Shown: positions 52,758-64,000 of the stretch, in pieces
Position numbering within the stretch: position 1 is the first letter of the stretch
Layout: each line of letters starts with the position of its first letter
Source of the DNA: Diplonema papillatum
Lineage: Eukaryota; Euglenozoa; Diplonemea; Diplonemida; Diplonemidae
Assembly: GCA_030068145.1 (NCBI GenBank)
Contig: JAPJBO010000072.1
Location: 1-64,000 of the forward strand
Reading direction: 5' to 3'
DNA: 64,000 bases
Translations under genes and position numbers: made by a program
Notes under the pieces: model-generated
Databases searched by the model: none
What the model saw: the letters and a program-made list of their open reading frames with translations, nothing else
What the model was told of the DNA's origin: nothing

Positions 52758-54055
52758 ATTGATATTATTTTTACTCTTGTCCCCTCCCTCCACGAGGCCC
52801 GGAGGGGCAACCGGAGCATAGGGAGGGCATCTGGAGGGCATATGGAGGACATATGGAGGGCATTCCCAAGCTGTAACAGGTTGTGAAAAGTTGTGTATTG
52901 TGGGGAGTCATCGGCATGCACTTCAGGGGGGGAACAGGATGAATGCCGATGCAAAGTAACGTTGCGGCCCCTTTTCGGCATTCTTCGTTCAACATATGGC
53001 CAGATTCCGAGGCAGGCCTGACGGTCCCTAAGTCTGCATCGCTCTTTCTGTGAACGCTCAGCGCCCATGAGTTGGACGCGGGAACTTGATTGAGAATGGA
53101 GCTGTTCAAGACGAAGCTTCCCCTTCCCTCGTCTGTGGAACTCGGATGCAAAGCCAATCGTTGTGATTTCGTTCGTTTCGGATCTAGCTTGAGAGGAGAT
53201 AACGGGGGGGAAGGTGCCCCCGTCGACGGAAGACATCTCAGCACCCAGCCTCCACGTTTTCCTTCTTTTCTGGGGCCGAGTCCGTGGTGACCTCGTTTTG
53301 TAGTCGACGACAACGCCCTTCTGAAATCAGTGGCAATCCGCGGTTGCGCGTGCACACACCGCCACTGAAAGGCGACGCCCGTGCGTGTGCAAAATGCAAG
53401 CCGGTCTGTTTTCCAGTCTCCCTGGACCCGCATCGAATTGCCAGCCACTGTTTGGCACAGCGCACCGCGATCTAGCAGGTCCGTCCCTACCCGCTCGAGC
53501 TGCAAACAAATGCCTTGAATGGGGGGGAAATCTTAGTTTCGTGTTCAGGGGGGGGGGGCAAGGGTACCTGTAAATTCAGGGTCTCCGGGACCCGGGGCCC
53601 CGGTCCCGGGTTAGCGCTAGGGTCCAGATAGGGTAATCACGCCATACAAGGATGGAATCTTCAATATTGCAGCTTCCACCACAAGCGGAGAGCAAGACGA
53701 CAAAAAATCAAGTTAATAAATTTGATTAAAAAAAAGCTCACAGTCGTGCATTTACCATGGGGGCTGAGCGGGCGGAGGCTCTAAGGTGAAACAGTCAAAA
53801 TGCCGGAAAATGTGGGACAAAAACCTTTCCAAAACCCCTGGAAGCTTTTCCAGGGCCCGGGCCCCGAGTTACAGGTACCCCTGGTCCGAGGGGTCGTTGT
53901 ATAATGGTTCAGATTTAAATTATTTTTTTCGGGGGTTCGCGTAACCCTTCTTTTCCGGAAGATAACGTTATCTTTTATTTTCTCTCTGGCGCTCTTTTTC
54001 TCTGTATCTCTCTCGTTGGCTAGCGACACCACGACCACACCCGTAATGAATGTGA
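52758..54055. other. Intergenic with an R2 copy at 53400-53512
   Basis: GGTCCGTCCCTACCCGCTCG and CGCATCGAATTGCCAGCCAC are R2 blocks. Short local repeats (GGAGGGCAT) at 52815-52865. No gene supported. Confidence 0.5.
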
Positions 54056-55232
<1,177 letters not shown>

Positions 55233-55247
55233 GGAAAAGGTCGCGTT

Positions 55248-55309
55248 GGCAGAAACGGTGAAGATGATAATTGTCACAGGGTTGGTGAAATGAAAGCGAG
55301 AATGTGGAA
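55248..55309 (+). repeat. Retroposon R11, left part (copy b)
   Basis: Identical over about 62 bp to the inverted copy at 60257-60318. It stops where the DIRS-like element begins and resumes at 59037. Confidence 0.85.
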
Positions 55310-58300
55310 TAAAAATCCCTGGACGTGAAACTTAAAGAGCTGAGATCCCGCTGCCTCCGGGTCTCGCAAAGAATAGCGCTATCAGGAGCGTAAAAACAAA
55401 ACTTCCGAGGTAAAGATCCTCATGCAACGCAGAACGGGGTCCGGGGCGGCTGGATGCCCTGCCTGTATGGGTCCCGCGTCCAGACGTCTGCCAGTTGCTC
55501 AGCAGTCGGGACCCATACAGTCTCGAGGACGCACTGGTGTTCCTCCAAGACGTCGCGGACCTTGCACAGGATGAAGTTCCCGAGCTGGGTCTTCGACTTC
55601 CAGTTCCTCAAGCAGTTGACGGCGGGCAAGTTGTCGACGAAGATCCTGATCGTCGACAGCGGAGAGCGAGAAGCCGCGTACGCAATCGCGAACTTCGCCG
55701 CCGTCAGCTCAGCGAAGAAGATGTGCTGCGGGACATCCCTCCACGGGCCCCACATCGCCATGGAACCCACCAGCCAGGCCCATCCCTGCATGCTGGCGTC
55801 GGACCACGCCTCCACGAGGGTGTCCCGTTGCTTCGAGTCGAAAACGACCCACCGGTTGCCCGACAGACGCCGTCTCACTCCCGCAAGGAACGGAAAAACG
55901 TCGTCGCTCACGCGGACCAGCGACTCCCAGCCCAGGGAACCGGTCAGGACCTGGTGCGCCAGGGTTCCCATCCACGCAAGCACCGGGCTCACCCTGCAGA
56001 GCGGCGTGCCCCACACCGTCCACGCCCAAATAGCGGTCCCGACGACCTTCCAAACGCCACGCAAAGTCATCCGCGTCGAATCGACCGAGCAAAAGAGGAG
56101 GTGCGCCTTCCTCGCCCACTCTTGCTTCAGCCGGTATCTCTTCGCCGCGAGGTCGAACTCGACTCCCAAGACAACCGGCGTCGAGCTGGGCTCGAGGACG
56201 GACTTCTCGTCGTTGACCGTCATGCACACCTTGCGGGCGCGTCGCAGGACTCGGTCGCGCACAGCGCGAAGCGCGTCCGGACAGTCACCGACGAGGGCCC
56301 AGTCGTCGTACCAGACTATCCTATCGTCCCCGGCGGTTTCCGTGATGACCAGCGCAGAGTCCTGTGCGATCACGGGCGAGAACGACCAGCCCATCGTAAG
56401 CCGGCGCCACCGATACAGAGCCACGCCCCCGTCGGGCCTCCTGGTCCGGAGCCCGAAGAAAGCCGACGTCGACCGTCCCACTGGGAACTGGAAGAAGTAG
56501 GACTTCAGGTCGACGACGACTGCGTGCGACTTCGACATCATCTTGGCGATGACCTCGTCGACACGCAAGAGGCTGAACTTCGGCGGAGGCTCCATCAGCT
56601 CGTTCAGCGGGCGGCCATCGACGATGGCACGGGAGTGGTGCTCCCCCTTCTCGACAGCGAACGCCGGCAGTACGCACTTCAGCGGCTCCGAGCGGGGAAC
56701 GCGTTCCACAAAGCCGACGCCCTCCAGCGTCACCGCATGGTGCGCAAACGCGTCGCTCTTCCGACCCGGCACGAGCGGCGTGCCCAGTAGCCTCCGTCGG
56801 AAAGCGTGTCCGTCCGTGAGGAGGTCGAGCAGGCTGTGCAACCGGGCTCCGGGCCTGGCGAGATCCCGGAGCGCACGGAGGTCGATCGGAGGTACCGCCG
56901 TGACGTCAAGCGGCTTCGCCGACCTCGGAGCACCGACCGCCGGGACGAGACCTCTGGTTTCCGGCGGAAGGTATCCGAGGGGGACTGTGGTGGGAGGGTC
57001 GTAAAAGTGTGGGTGAAGCCGTAGAAAAAGCCTCCTTCCCCTGAGCAACCTGGATCTCCGCGATTTCAGGCCCACGACCTGCCGAGGCAAAGAGCCGGCG
57101 TCGGGCATGGGGTGTTTCTGTCGCGTCGGGAAACGGCTGTCAAAGAGAGGCGGGTTGGCTAGTCCCGGGAGGCGCCCTGGAGCACCCGCTGTGCCGACTC
57201 CAGGGTCTTCAGGGTGTCGACGGCCGGGCCCTCGACGTAGTACCGGAAGACACTCTTCTTCCGGTGGCCCGTGACTGCCATCGCGTCGTCCTCGCTCATC
57301 GTCTCCCGCAACGCGGTGGCCGCGCCCCTCCGGAAACTCTTCGTCGAGTAGGACCTCCCCAACGTCCGCTTCGCCGCCGAGAGCACTTGGTGGTACTCGA
57401 GGTCCGGGAACAGCAGGGAGTTCGGGCCCGTGATCCCGTCGAGGTGCCGCAGGACGATGAGGGACAGAGGAGCGGCGACGAGTCCGTACCGCCCCTTGTC
57501 TGCCTGGCGCGACTTCTCCCTCCAAATGTCGACGAGGATGGTGGGGGACGGGCCGCGGCGGGACACCGTGAGGTCCCTCTTCCGCAGGCTCAGAACGGTT
57601 TCCGAGCGAGACGCCAGCGTCCACATCAAAGCCTGGGCGGCGGCCGTCGGGAGGTCCTTCTCCGCCTCTGCGGCCACCGCACGCATGACGGCCTCCTTCG
57701 ACGCCGCCACCCCTCGCTTCACCGGCAGCGCCACGGCCATTCTTCGGGCGCCCGTCAACAGCCGTTGCAACCACGGAAGGCGACGTTGCTGCACGGGCAC
57801 CCCTTTCGACTCGAGGTGGGCTTGCAGCAGACCGACGTACCTGCCGACCGTCGAGCCGGAAACCTGACGCACGGTGATGAGCCAAGCCCCCCAGGCAGCG
57901 ATCTGGTCTGCCAGGCTCTTCGGCGGTGACGGCACCGAGTCCAGAAACAGCTGGAAGCTCGTTAGCACCGTCCGGGTGGCGGTGGAGTGATGGCGACCGC
58001 GCCCGAGCTGCGCGATGTACTGCGCCATCTGGAGGGGGTCGTCGGAGTTCACCCCCGTCTGCCGTGCGGTCTTGACCAAGGCCTTCGCCTGATCGCTCGC
58101 GGTGCCGCTCTCCCACAGACGAGTGTCGAGGAGCCGCCTCGCTCTCGCCGGGTCCATCAAGGTCTTCGGCCTGGGGGGACCAAATCCCAGCCGACTGTTC
58201 CACGCCCAACTTCATTTGCGGCCCCGGCCGCCCTTGCCCCCCTTTCCCGACGGGGAGCGGGAGCGGGCCGAAGCCCCGGAAGAGCCCCGACTGGGGGCGC

Positions 58301-59036
58301 TCCGTTGGCCGCGCGGTTCGTGGGCGTTCCAGCCTCCGCCCCACCCTCGGGCGTGGCTGTTGGCCGCCTTCTCCGCTTTCTCCCAGTCGGGGTCCTGCTT
58401 GCGGCCCCGCATGGTGCGGGCGAACTCGCTCCCCCATCGGGGTCCTCGCCGCGCTCTCCCGTCCAGCTCACGGAGGCGGGTGCCCACTTCGAATACGGCG
58501 GCCTCGAGGTCGCCCTTCAGCAACTTGCCCAACAGGGCAAGGAGGCTCTTCGCCTCGTGTCCCATGCTGCCTCTCAGCAGCTCTTCGTGCTCGACCTTCA
58601 GTCGAGCCACGAGAAGTTCACGGGCCACCGGGCCCGTCTGACCGAAGTCCAGCCACTTCTTTGGCTGGAGCACGAGCTCGTCGAGCTCGTCGAGGCCTTC
58701 GGCCCCGTCGTCGTCGCTCCCCTCCGATGGGGGCGACACGACGGTCGCCCTCGCCGGCCTCCTCGCCTGGCCTGCCTCGAGCCCGGCGACTCTCGAGTTG
58801 AGCCGCCGGAGCTCCTTTAACACGGCCGCCAGGCCGGGCTCTACCCCCTCGGTGTGTTCTTCTTCTTCTTCTTTCTCCTCTCTTTCCTCCTCTTCCTCAT
58901 CTCGTTGCCTTTTCTTGCATGCTTTTTGATGCCCGGTAAGACCTTTCGCATCGAAGGTTCCTCCACAGTGTTCGCAATCAGGCATCGGGAAGAGGGGGTG
59001 TGAGTTGTGTATGGAATAAAAGAGAATGGAAATAAA
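55310..59036 (-). mobile_element. DIRS-like tyrosine-recombinase retroelement 2
   Basis: Parts in minus-strand order: a Gag-like protein with an N-terminal zinc-finger-like start and acidic stretch (58212-58985), a tyrosine recombinase (57159-58160), and reverse transcriptase with RNase H (about 55420-57100). It looks whole or nearly so and is probably young. It is inserted in one R11 copy; the 20-bp AAATGAAAGCGAGAATGTGG lies on both sides, at 55290 and 59037. GC content is much higher than in the flanks. The order Gag-YR-RT/RH is shared with the element at 28655 despite strong divergence. Confidence 0.9.
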
Positions 59037-59292
<256 letters not shown>

Positions 59293-59319
59293 GTCGTGCG
59301 CATTTGTGCTGTGAATTAA

Positions 59320-60625
59320 GAAACCGGCCGTCGGCGCAGGAAGAGAAGCACTACTTGTTGCAGAAGCTCTTCGCGCAATCTGCTCTGTCTTGTCGTATGT
59401 GTACCAGAGGGACGTACCGTGTGCAGGATAACGGTAGGTATACCCGCACGCGTCTTCTTTTGAGTAGAGCTGCATGAAGGCAATCGCTGCTGCCGAGGGC
59501 ATGCAGCATTCCGTGTGGCTCATGCACACACGAAAGATCTCAAAGGTTCTCGGATACGTGCCCTCAGCCTGTGGCACTGACGGTGACTGCAACTGGTACA
59601 GGCAGTGCACGTCAAGACCAGACGTCCGAGGCCGAAGGGTCTCGATCGATCTCGGGCGTGGAGCGGCAGCTCGGGCATCGCTTTGCGGTAAGCCTTTGCC
59701 GCAGTGTCTCTGCGGAACAGACAGATTGTCAACGTGGTCATCACGCAGCAACGAGTGGTGCGATCGTGAGCGACTTGAAGTCGAAGGCAAGGGGACGGCG
59801 TACTGCTTTGCGCTTTTGGAGGCGGCCGTTTCGGAAGGGACACCCTTCGACGAAAGACGTGAGGAGCGGGTGTTGCAGAATTTTTGCAACAACCCGGCCT
59901 TTGGAGTGGGTTGGAAGGGAAGTAACGCTCTTGTTACGGTGTTTAACAGTCAGATTTGGCATGTAACGCTCGTGTATCGCTGTTTGTTGCACTGCAGCTC
60001 CGGTGAGTCTGGGCACTCTCGCTCTTGGAGAGTGAATAGGCAACATTCGTGTTGACTTTCAAGGAGGCTAGTGAAGCAGAGACAGAGGAGGAAAAATCTT
60101 CGTTCGTCCTACTCGCACTGCTTGCCGCAAGAACCCACAGACTGCGGGAAGAGTTTGAATAGAGCATCTACTTGGCATCGGAAAGTCGGTGCGAGATCAG
60201 GCAAACCTCGTGCGCTAGCTTCGATTAACCGTGAATCTAATAATCAGGGCCTACCCCACATTCTCGCTTTCATTTCACCAACCCTGTGACAATTATCATC
60301 TTCACCGTTTCTGCCAACGGATTGCAATGCGCATCAAAAACCACACACGTCCGAAGATTCTCGATCGGATCTCGCGCGGAGCGGCAATCACTCGCAGTAA
60401 GCCTTATTTCCGTACAGACAGGTGGCCGGAGGGCTCACAGGCAGAGACGTGAGAAGTGTTGCAGAATTTTCAAACAGCCGGGTCATTGGTGGGTTGGAAG
60501 AAATGGTAATCGTGGAAACGAACTGCCTGCTTTCTGCAGAAGTTTTTCGCCACAAACCCACAGACTGTGGCACCGACGAGTGTTCGCCAATAACGTGGGC
60601 CCGGTGGAGTGTGACTGCGAACTAA
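59320..60625 (-). pseudogene. Worn tandem copies of the kinase 3' end
   Basis: 59590-59935 and 60338-60625 each align to the kinase C-terminus and its 3' flank. Shared blocks include AGCGACT(T/C)-(A)AAGTCG, GGCCGT-TTCGGA and, in the flank, GTACAGACAGGTGGCCG. Both are cut by indels and carry only the last ~80 codons or less. 59325-59420 and 60085-60150 contain further scraps (CACAGACTGCGGG). Confidence 0.75.
60155..60321 (-). repeat. Retroposon R11, complete body (copy a)
   Basis: Inverted relative to the copies at 55248 and 59037. It spans the full ~165 bp and has no CT tail. Confidence 0.85.
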
Positions 60626-60738
60626 TATCGCGGTGCACGTGCGTCCGAGAATTTTCGACCAATCACGCGCATGGAGCGAGCGTCACTCGCGGGAAGCCTT
60701 TTTCCGCTGTCCGTGGAACAGACAGGTGGCCGAATGGG

Positions 60739-62988
60739 TCACAGCAACGAGTTGTGCGGCAGAGACGTGCTGAGCGCCGAGGGCGGGTTGGTGATGGTGA
60801 GCGACTCAAAGTCGTAGGCGAGGGACGACATGCTCTGCACTTCGGAGGCCGTCGTTTCGGAGGGGAGGGCCTTCGCCGACGACGTGAGGAACGGGTGCTG
60901 CAGCAGCTGTGCGACCGTCGGGCGCTGGTGCGAGTTCGGGTGGAAGCACTGCTTGCAGAAGTCCCTCCCCAGAAACCCCACGGACTGCGGCACTGACGGG
61001 TGCTCGCCGGTCACGTTGGTCCTGTGAAAGTGCAAGACGACGAGCTTGTCCTCGAAGTTCTTTTCAGCCCAAGGAATCTTCCCCGAAGCCATCTCGACGA
61101 CAGTGCACGCGAGCGACCACACGTCGGAGAACTTCGTGCACTCCCGATCCCTCACCACCTCTGGGGCCATCCACGACGGGGTTCCCAACACGGTTTTCCC
61201 AGTCACGGCGGCGTGGCCCCCGGCATTCTCTCCCACCATTGCGGAGGCTCCGAAGTCGCTTAAAAGGCAGCTGCCCTCGTTCGTGACGAGGATGTTCGCC
61301 CCCTTTATGTCCATGTGCACCACGTCGTGCTTATGGAGGTACCGCAGGCCCAGCAGGATCTGCTGCGTGTAGTTCCGAACGACCAGGTCCGACAGCGGGC
61401 CGAAGCTGTGCAGCAGCGACGCCACCGAGCCCCCCGGGACAAACCCCAGCAGGACCCTGAACTCCCCGCTCTTCACGTCGCATCCGAGGTACTGCACGAT
61501 GTTGGGGTGGCAGAGGGAGCTGAGGATGTGCACCTCCTTTTCCCAATCGCGGATTTCAGACGGGGCGAGCGGCTTTTTGCTTAGCCGCTTCACCGCAATG
61601 AGCTCGCCGGTCTTTTTGTTCATGCCCAGATGCACGCGGGAGTTCGCGCCCTCGCCCAGCAACGCAGACGACACTTTGTACGATATTTTGCCCCGCACCG
61701 CCGACGGATGCGTCGGGTCCTTGAACGACGACGCTCCCGCCCCCACCCCCGCGGCCGGCCCTGCGCCGAGCTTGACGGCGCTTGGGTGGGCGGCCGGGCT
61801 CGGGTTCGACGGGCACGTGCTGTTGCCGCCGATGCTGCAGCGCTGCCGCGGGCTCCGGGCGTGGAAGGAACGGGGGAAAAGGGACGGGCTGTTGCTGGTG
61901 GAGGTAGGGTGGTGGTTGGCGGGCTTCGGCGTGCCGGCGAGGGGTTCCGCGTGCTGGTCCAACAGGGCGGCCGCCGGAGACCTCGGGGACCCGGGGGAGT
62001 ACGCGCTGATGTTGTCGAACGAAGTCGTCGCTCGCCCGCCGCCCATCTTCTCCTTCGCCTTCCCTTGCGGCTCCTGCTGCGGCTGCTGCTGCTGCTTCGC
62101 GGCCCCCGACCCCCAATCCCCCACCTTCCCGCCAACACCGTCCGGTGAGTACGTCAGCCCTTCCTTCCCCACCCCCGCAGACCCTTCATCGCCGCCTACT
62201 CCGTACGGGGAATTCCCCGTTGTCCCCGTGCTCGGATTCGTCAGCGTCAGCCCGTTGGTATCCGTTTCCATCGCCCCGACAGACTCGGTGGGAATCGGGC
62301 TGTACACTGGGTTGTCCATGAGCAATATATACCCAGGGTGCATGCACTTTTTGTTGTCCTGCGTGCTCACCTGGAAGGTGACATGGTCCCCATGCTGCAG
62401 TTTCTGACTGCCGGAGATGCGCCCCGAGTTCGTGAAGCCGAAGACGTAGGTTCCGTTGGTCGACCTGTCCTTTAATTCGACCACGTTCGTCGATTTGTCG
62501 TAGTAAAGCGTGAACTGCGTGGAGGAAACGAGATTGTTCGGGAGGCTGTAACTGCAGGTGGGGCTCCTGCCGAAGGTGAAAACGTCTCCGAACAGGGTGA
62601 CGTGCTGGTATTTAGGGTCCCGGCTCAGCAGCCGCGCCCACGGGATTGTGACGGGGGTCGGGTTGCTGGATTGCGACTCCATATCGGACGCCGCCCAGGT
62701 GTGCGTTTCGATGGAGCGGAGGGAGATCCCATCATTAATCGACGACGCATCGTCAGCTGCCGCCAAGTGGTCCCGCTCCCCTACCGGGCGGTGCTTGTGC
62801 GACGCGTCGATGTGCTTCATGATCTTGTTCCGGACGGTGTTCCCCTTCTTCACGCCCTTCGTCGGGTTGAGCTCCTCGGCTTCCAGATTCGCCTCGATCC
62901 CATTAAACGCCTCCTCGCATGCCGGTTGCCCATACTTCTGATCAGTCGTTTGCTCTACCCCACCTTCTCGGCAACACCCAGCCCCCAT
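60739..62988 (-). CDS. FHA-domain protein kinase, STE11-like catalytic domain
   Basis: The 749-residue serine/threonine kinase starts MGAGCC, which fits N-myristoylation at Gly2 and palmitoylation of Cys5-6 (membrane anchor, inferred). An FHA domain (about 128-228) shows FGRSPTC, SSTQF and DRSTNGTYV. A disordered Gly/Pro/Ser linker with a Gln run follows (230-430). The kinase domain spans ~437-702: GEGANSRV loop (445-452), K467, E485, HMDIKGAN (558-565), DFG (578-580), GTPSWMAPE (602-610). The HRD arginine is Met (HMD); the catalytic Asp560 is kept. Activation-loop and APE signatures resemble MAPKKK/STE11 kinases. The start is chosen as the first ATG with the acylation motif. Partial copies lie on both sides. 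Confidence 0.95.
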   Translation of the reverse strand: MGAGCCREGGVEQTTDQKYGQPACEEAFNGIEANLEAEELNPTKGVKKGNTVRNKIMKHIDASHKHRPVGERDHLAAADDASSINDGISLRSIETHTWAASDMESQSSNPTPVTIPWARLLSRDPKYQHVTLFGDVFTFGRSPTCSYSLPNNLVSSTQFTLYYDKSTNVVELKDRSTNGTYVFGFTNSGRISGSQKLQHGDHVTFQVSTQDNKKCMHPGYILLMDNPVYSPIPTESVGAMETDTNGLTLTNPSTGTTGNSPYGVGGDEGSAGVGKEGLTYSPDGVGGKVGDWGSGAAKQQQQPQQEPQGKAKEKMGGGRATTSFDNISAYSPGSPRSPAAALLDQHAEPLAGTPKPANHHPTSTSNSPSLFPRSFHARSPRQRCSIGGNSTCPSNPSPAAHPSAVKLGAGPAAGVGAGASSFKDPTHPSAVRGKISYKVSSALLGEGANSRVHLGMNKKTGELIAVKRLSKKPLAPSEIRDWEKEVHILSSLCHPNIVQYLGCDVKSGEFRVLLGFVPGGSVASLLHSFGPLSDLVVRNYTQQILLGLRYLHKHDVVHMDIKGANILVTNEGSCLLSDFGASAMVGENAGGHAAVTGKTVLGTPSWMAPEVVRDRECTKFSDVWSLACTVVEMASGKIPWAEKNFEDKLVVLHFHRTNVTGEHPSVPQSVGFLGRDFCKQCFHPNSHQRPTVAQLLQHPFLTSSAKALPSETTASEVQSMSSLAYDFESLTITNPPSALSTSLPHNSLL

Positions 62989-63249
62989 CAGATAGAGGCC
63001 GCGGGTTGCTACCCTTTACAAAACGCACACGCGTGTATATTTTTCTTTACGTTCTACTTTTGCTTGATTCGATCACTGACCGGCCGGCACTGCTAAGTCC
63101 CGGCGACTCGCTACTGTTTTAGTTTTTGTTCTTCTTTTTTTTTTTTTTTGTACTTAATTTTTGATTTCGTTTTCCTTTTTCCTGGGTTGGTGTTCAATTC
63201 ATGCGATTTTAACAGCGGAATTGGTAAATACAAATACGTGAAGGTAACC

Positions 63250-63335
63250 GAATCGACGACGTTGATCGACGACGTTTCGTCAGCTGAGTCCCGCTCCCCT
63301 ACCGGGCGGTGCTTGTGCGAGTGTGTTTGTCGATG
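63250..63335 (-). pseudogene. Kinase 5' coding fragment
   Basis: The minus strand encodes SHKHRPVGERDSADETSSIN, nearly the same as kinase residues 63-85 (SHKHRPVGERD...DDASSIND). About 80 bp, isolated 260 bp upstream of the gene. Confidence 0.8.
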
Positions 63336-63485
63336 AAGGCAAGCGAGCACTGGTTATTTGCTGAGCTTTGAGCTCTGTAAAGTGCAAGTGCCATGGAGGC
63401 AAGCGAGCACTAGGTATTTGCCGAGCTTTGACCTTTGTAAAGTGCAAGTGCCATGAAGGCAAGCGAGCATTCGCTATTTGCTGAG
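63336..63485. repeat. ~61-bp tandem repeat, 2.5 units
   Basis: Units share GAGGCAAGCGAGCACT, ATTTGCTGAGCTTTGA and GTAAAGTGCAAGTGCCATG. A related single unit occurs at 40838-40885. Confidence 0.9.
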
Positions 63486-64000
63486 CAAGGCTTGGGCATC
63501 TGACTTCCCGTTTCCTGCTTCGTTCTCGGGCTCGGATCACGACACGGAACTTGAACCGGCGAAACGATCTCCGCACGGTCCGGGCTTGCATTTTCAGAAC
63601 GCGCGTGCAACATCTAGAGGAAGAAAAGAGAAGGAGCGCGCTTGAAAACCAGAACACAGGCGTAACTGACAAGGATAGAAGTATATTGAGCAAAATGAGA
63701 TGTTCGCTGAGGTGGTCAGAGGTCAGAGTCCCGTTTCTTATTCGAGAGCAGCCTTCTTTCGTTTGTTTTTTCTTGGGGGCGATGACTCGGACTACGCCGC
63801 GCCGGACGGGATTTTCCCTTCGCAGAATGTACTCTCTCAGGCAGCTAGTCACAATAGGCACCCATAGAAGACTAGCCACCGAGCGAAATGGACCACATTT
63901 GCCAACCTGGTGGGAGGTGATTCTGTCTTGTTTTGGCACTCTGCAGCCATTATTCCAGCCTAAATGAGCATCCGACCAGTTATTCTGGATTTCCCGAGCA
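63486..64000. other. Right edge, nothing recognised
   Basis: Overlapping open frames on both strands without recognisable motifs. Confidence 0.5.

Noticed and set aside
55454-56790. Plus-strand frames of 348 and 431 residues opposite the YR element
   Set aside because: Antisense shadows of a GC-rich RT/RNase H frame.

Overview
The window is nuclear DNA of a euglenozoan protist, most likely a diplonemid. Three things point there. (1) The 5' end of a LINE carries TTTCTGTACTTTATTG, the 3' end of the spliced leader (SL) that kinetoplastids and diplonemids trans-splice onto mRNAs. (2) The rRNA fragments look euglenozoan (SSU 3' end with GTAGGTGAACCTGCAGC). (3) Every convincing protein-coding feature, host or transposon, lies on the minus strand, as in a polycistronic unit. 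One host gene also has a conventional GT-AG intron.

Host genes, left to right, all minus strand: a mitochondrial-type [2Fe-2S] ferredoxin (1250-1747); an assimilatory APS reductase (4767-5540); a YggS/PROSC PLP-homeostasis protein in at least two exons (13352-15955); an NTF2-like plus CCCH zinc-finger protein (20032-20943) with a pseudogene sister (27481-28351) and several tail fragments; an mARC/YcbX-type MOSC protein (35272-36348); a first exon of a small membrane protein (41068-41184); and an FHA-domain protein kinase (60739-62988).

Four of these loci (ferredoxin, CCCH, MOSC, kinase) are ringed by decayed partial copies of their own 5' or 3' ends. The space between is mobile and repetitive DNA: a near-complete 5.9 kb APE-type LINE with two ORFs (21557-27468), two tyrosine-recombinase retroelements of DIRS type with the order Gag-YR-RT (28655-31985 and 55310-59036), SINE-like retroposons with pyrimidine tails, hAT-like and other MITEs, and many minisatellites (decamer array 41861-42950, 75-bp array 48220-48866, long CT tracts).

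Ribosomal DNA appears as pieces: a permuted SSU-ITS-5.8S block (10710-12860), smaller SSU pieces (7490-7660, 46264-46312) and an LSU piece (38985-39183). At least ten dispersed repeat families, here called R1 to R11, recur through the intergenic DNA.

Functionally, ferredoxin, APS reductase, the PLP protein and the MOSC protein fit redox, sulfur and cofactor metabolism, probably partly mitochondrial. They are not an operon in the bacterial sense; their shared strand more likely reflects a common polycistronic transcript. All identifications are by eye, without database searches.
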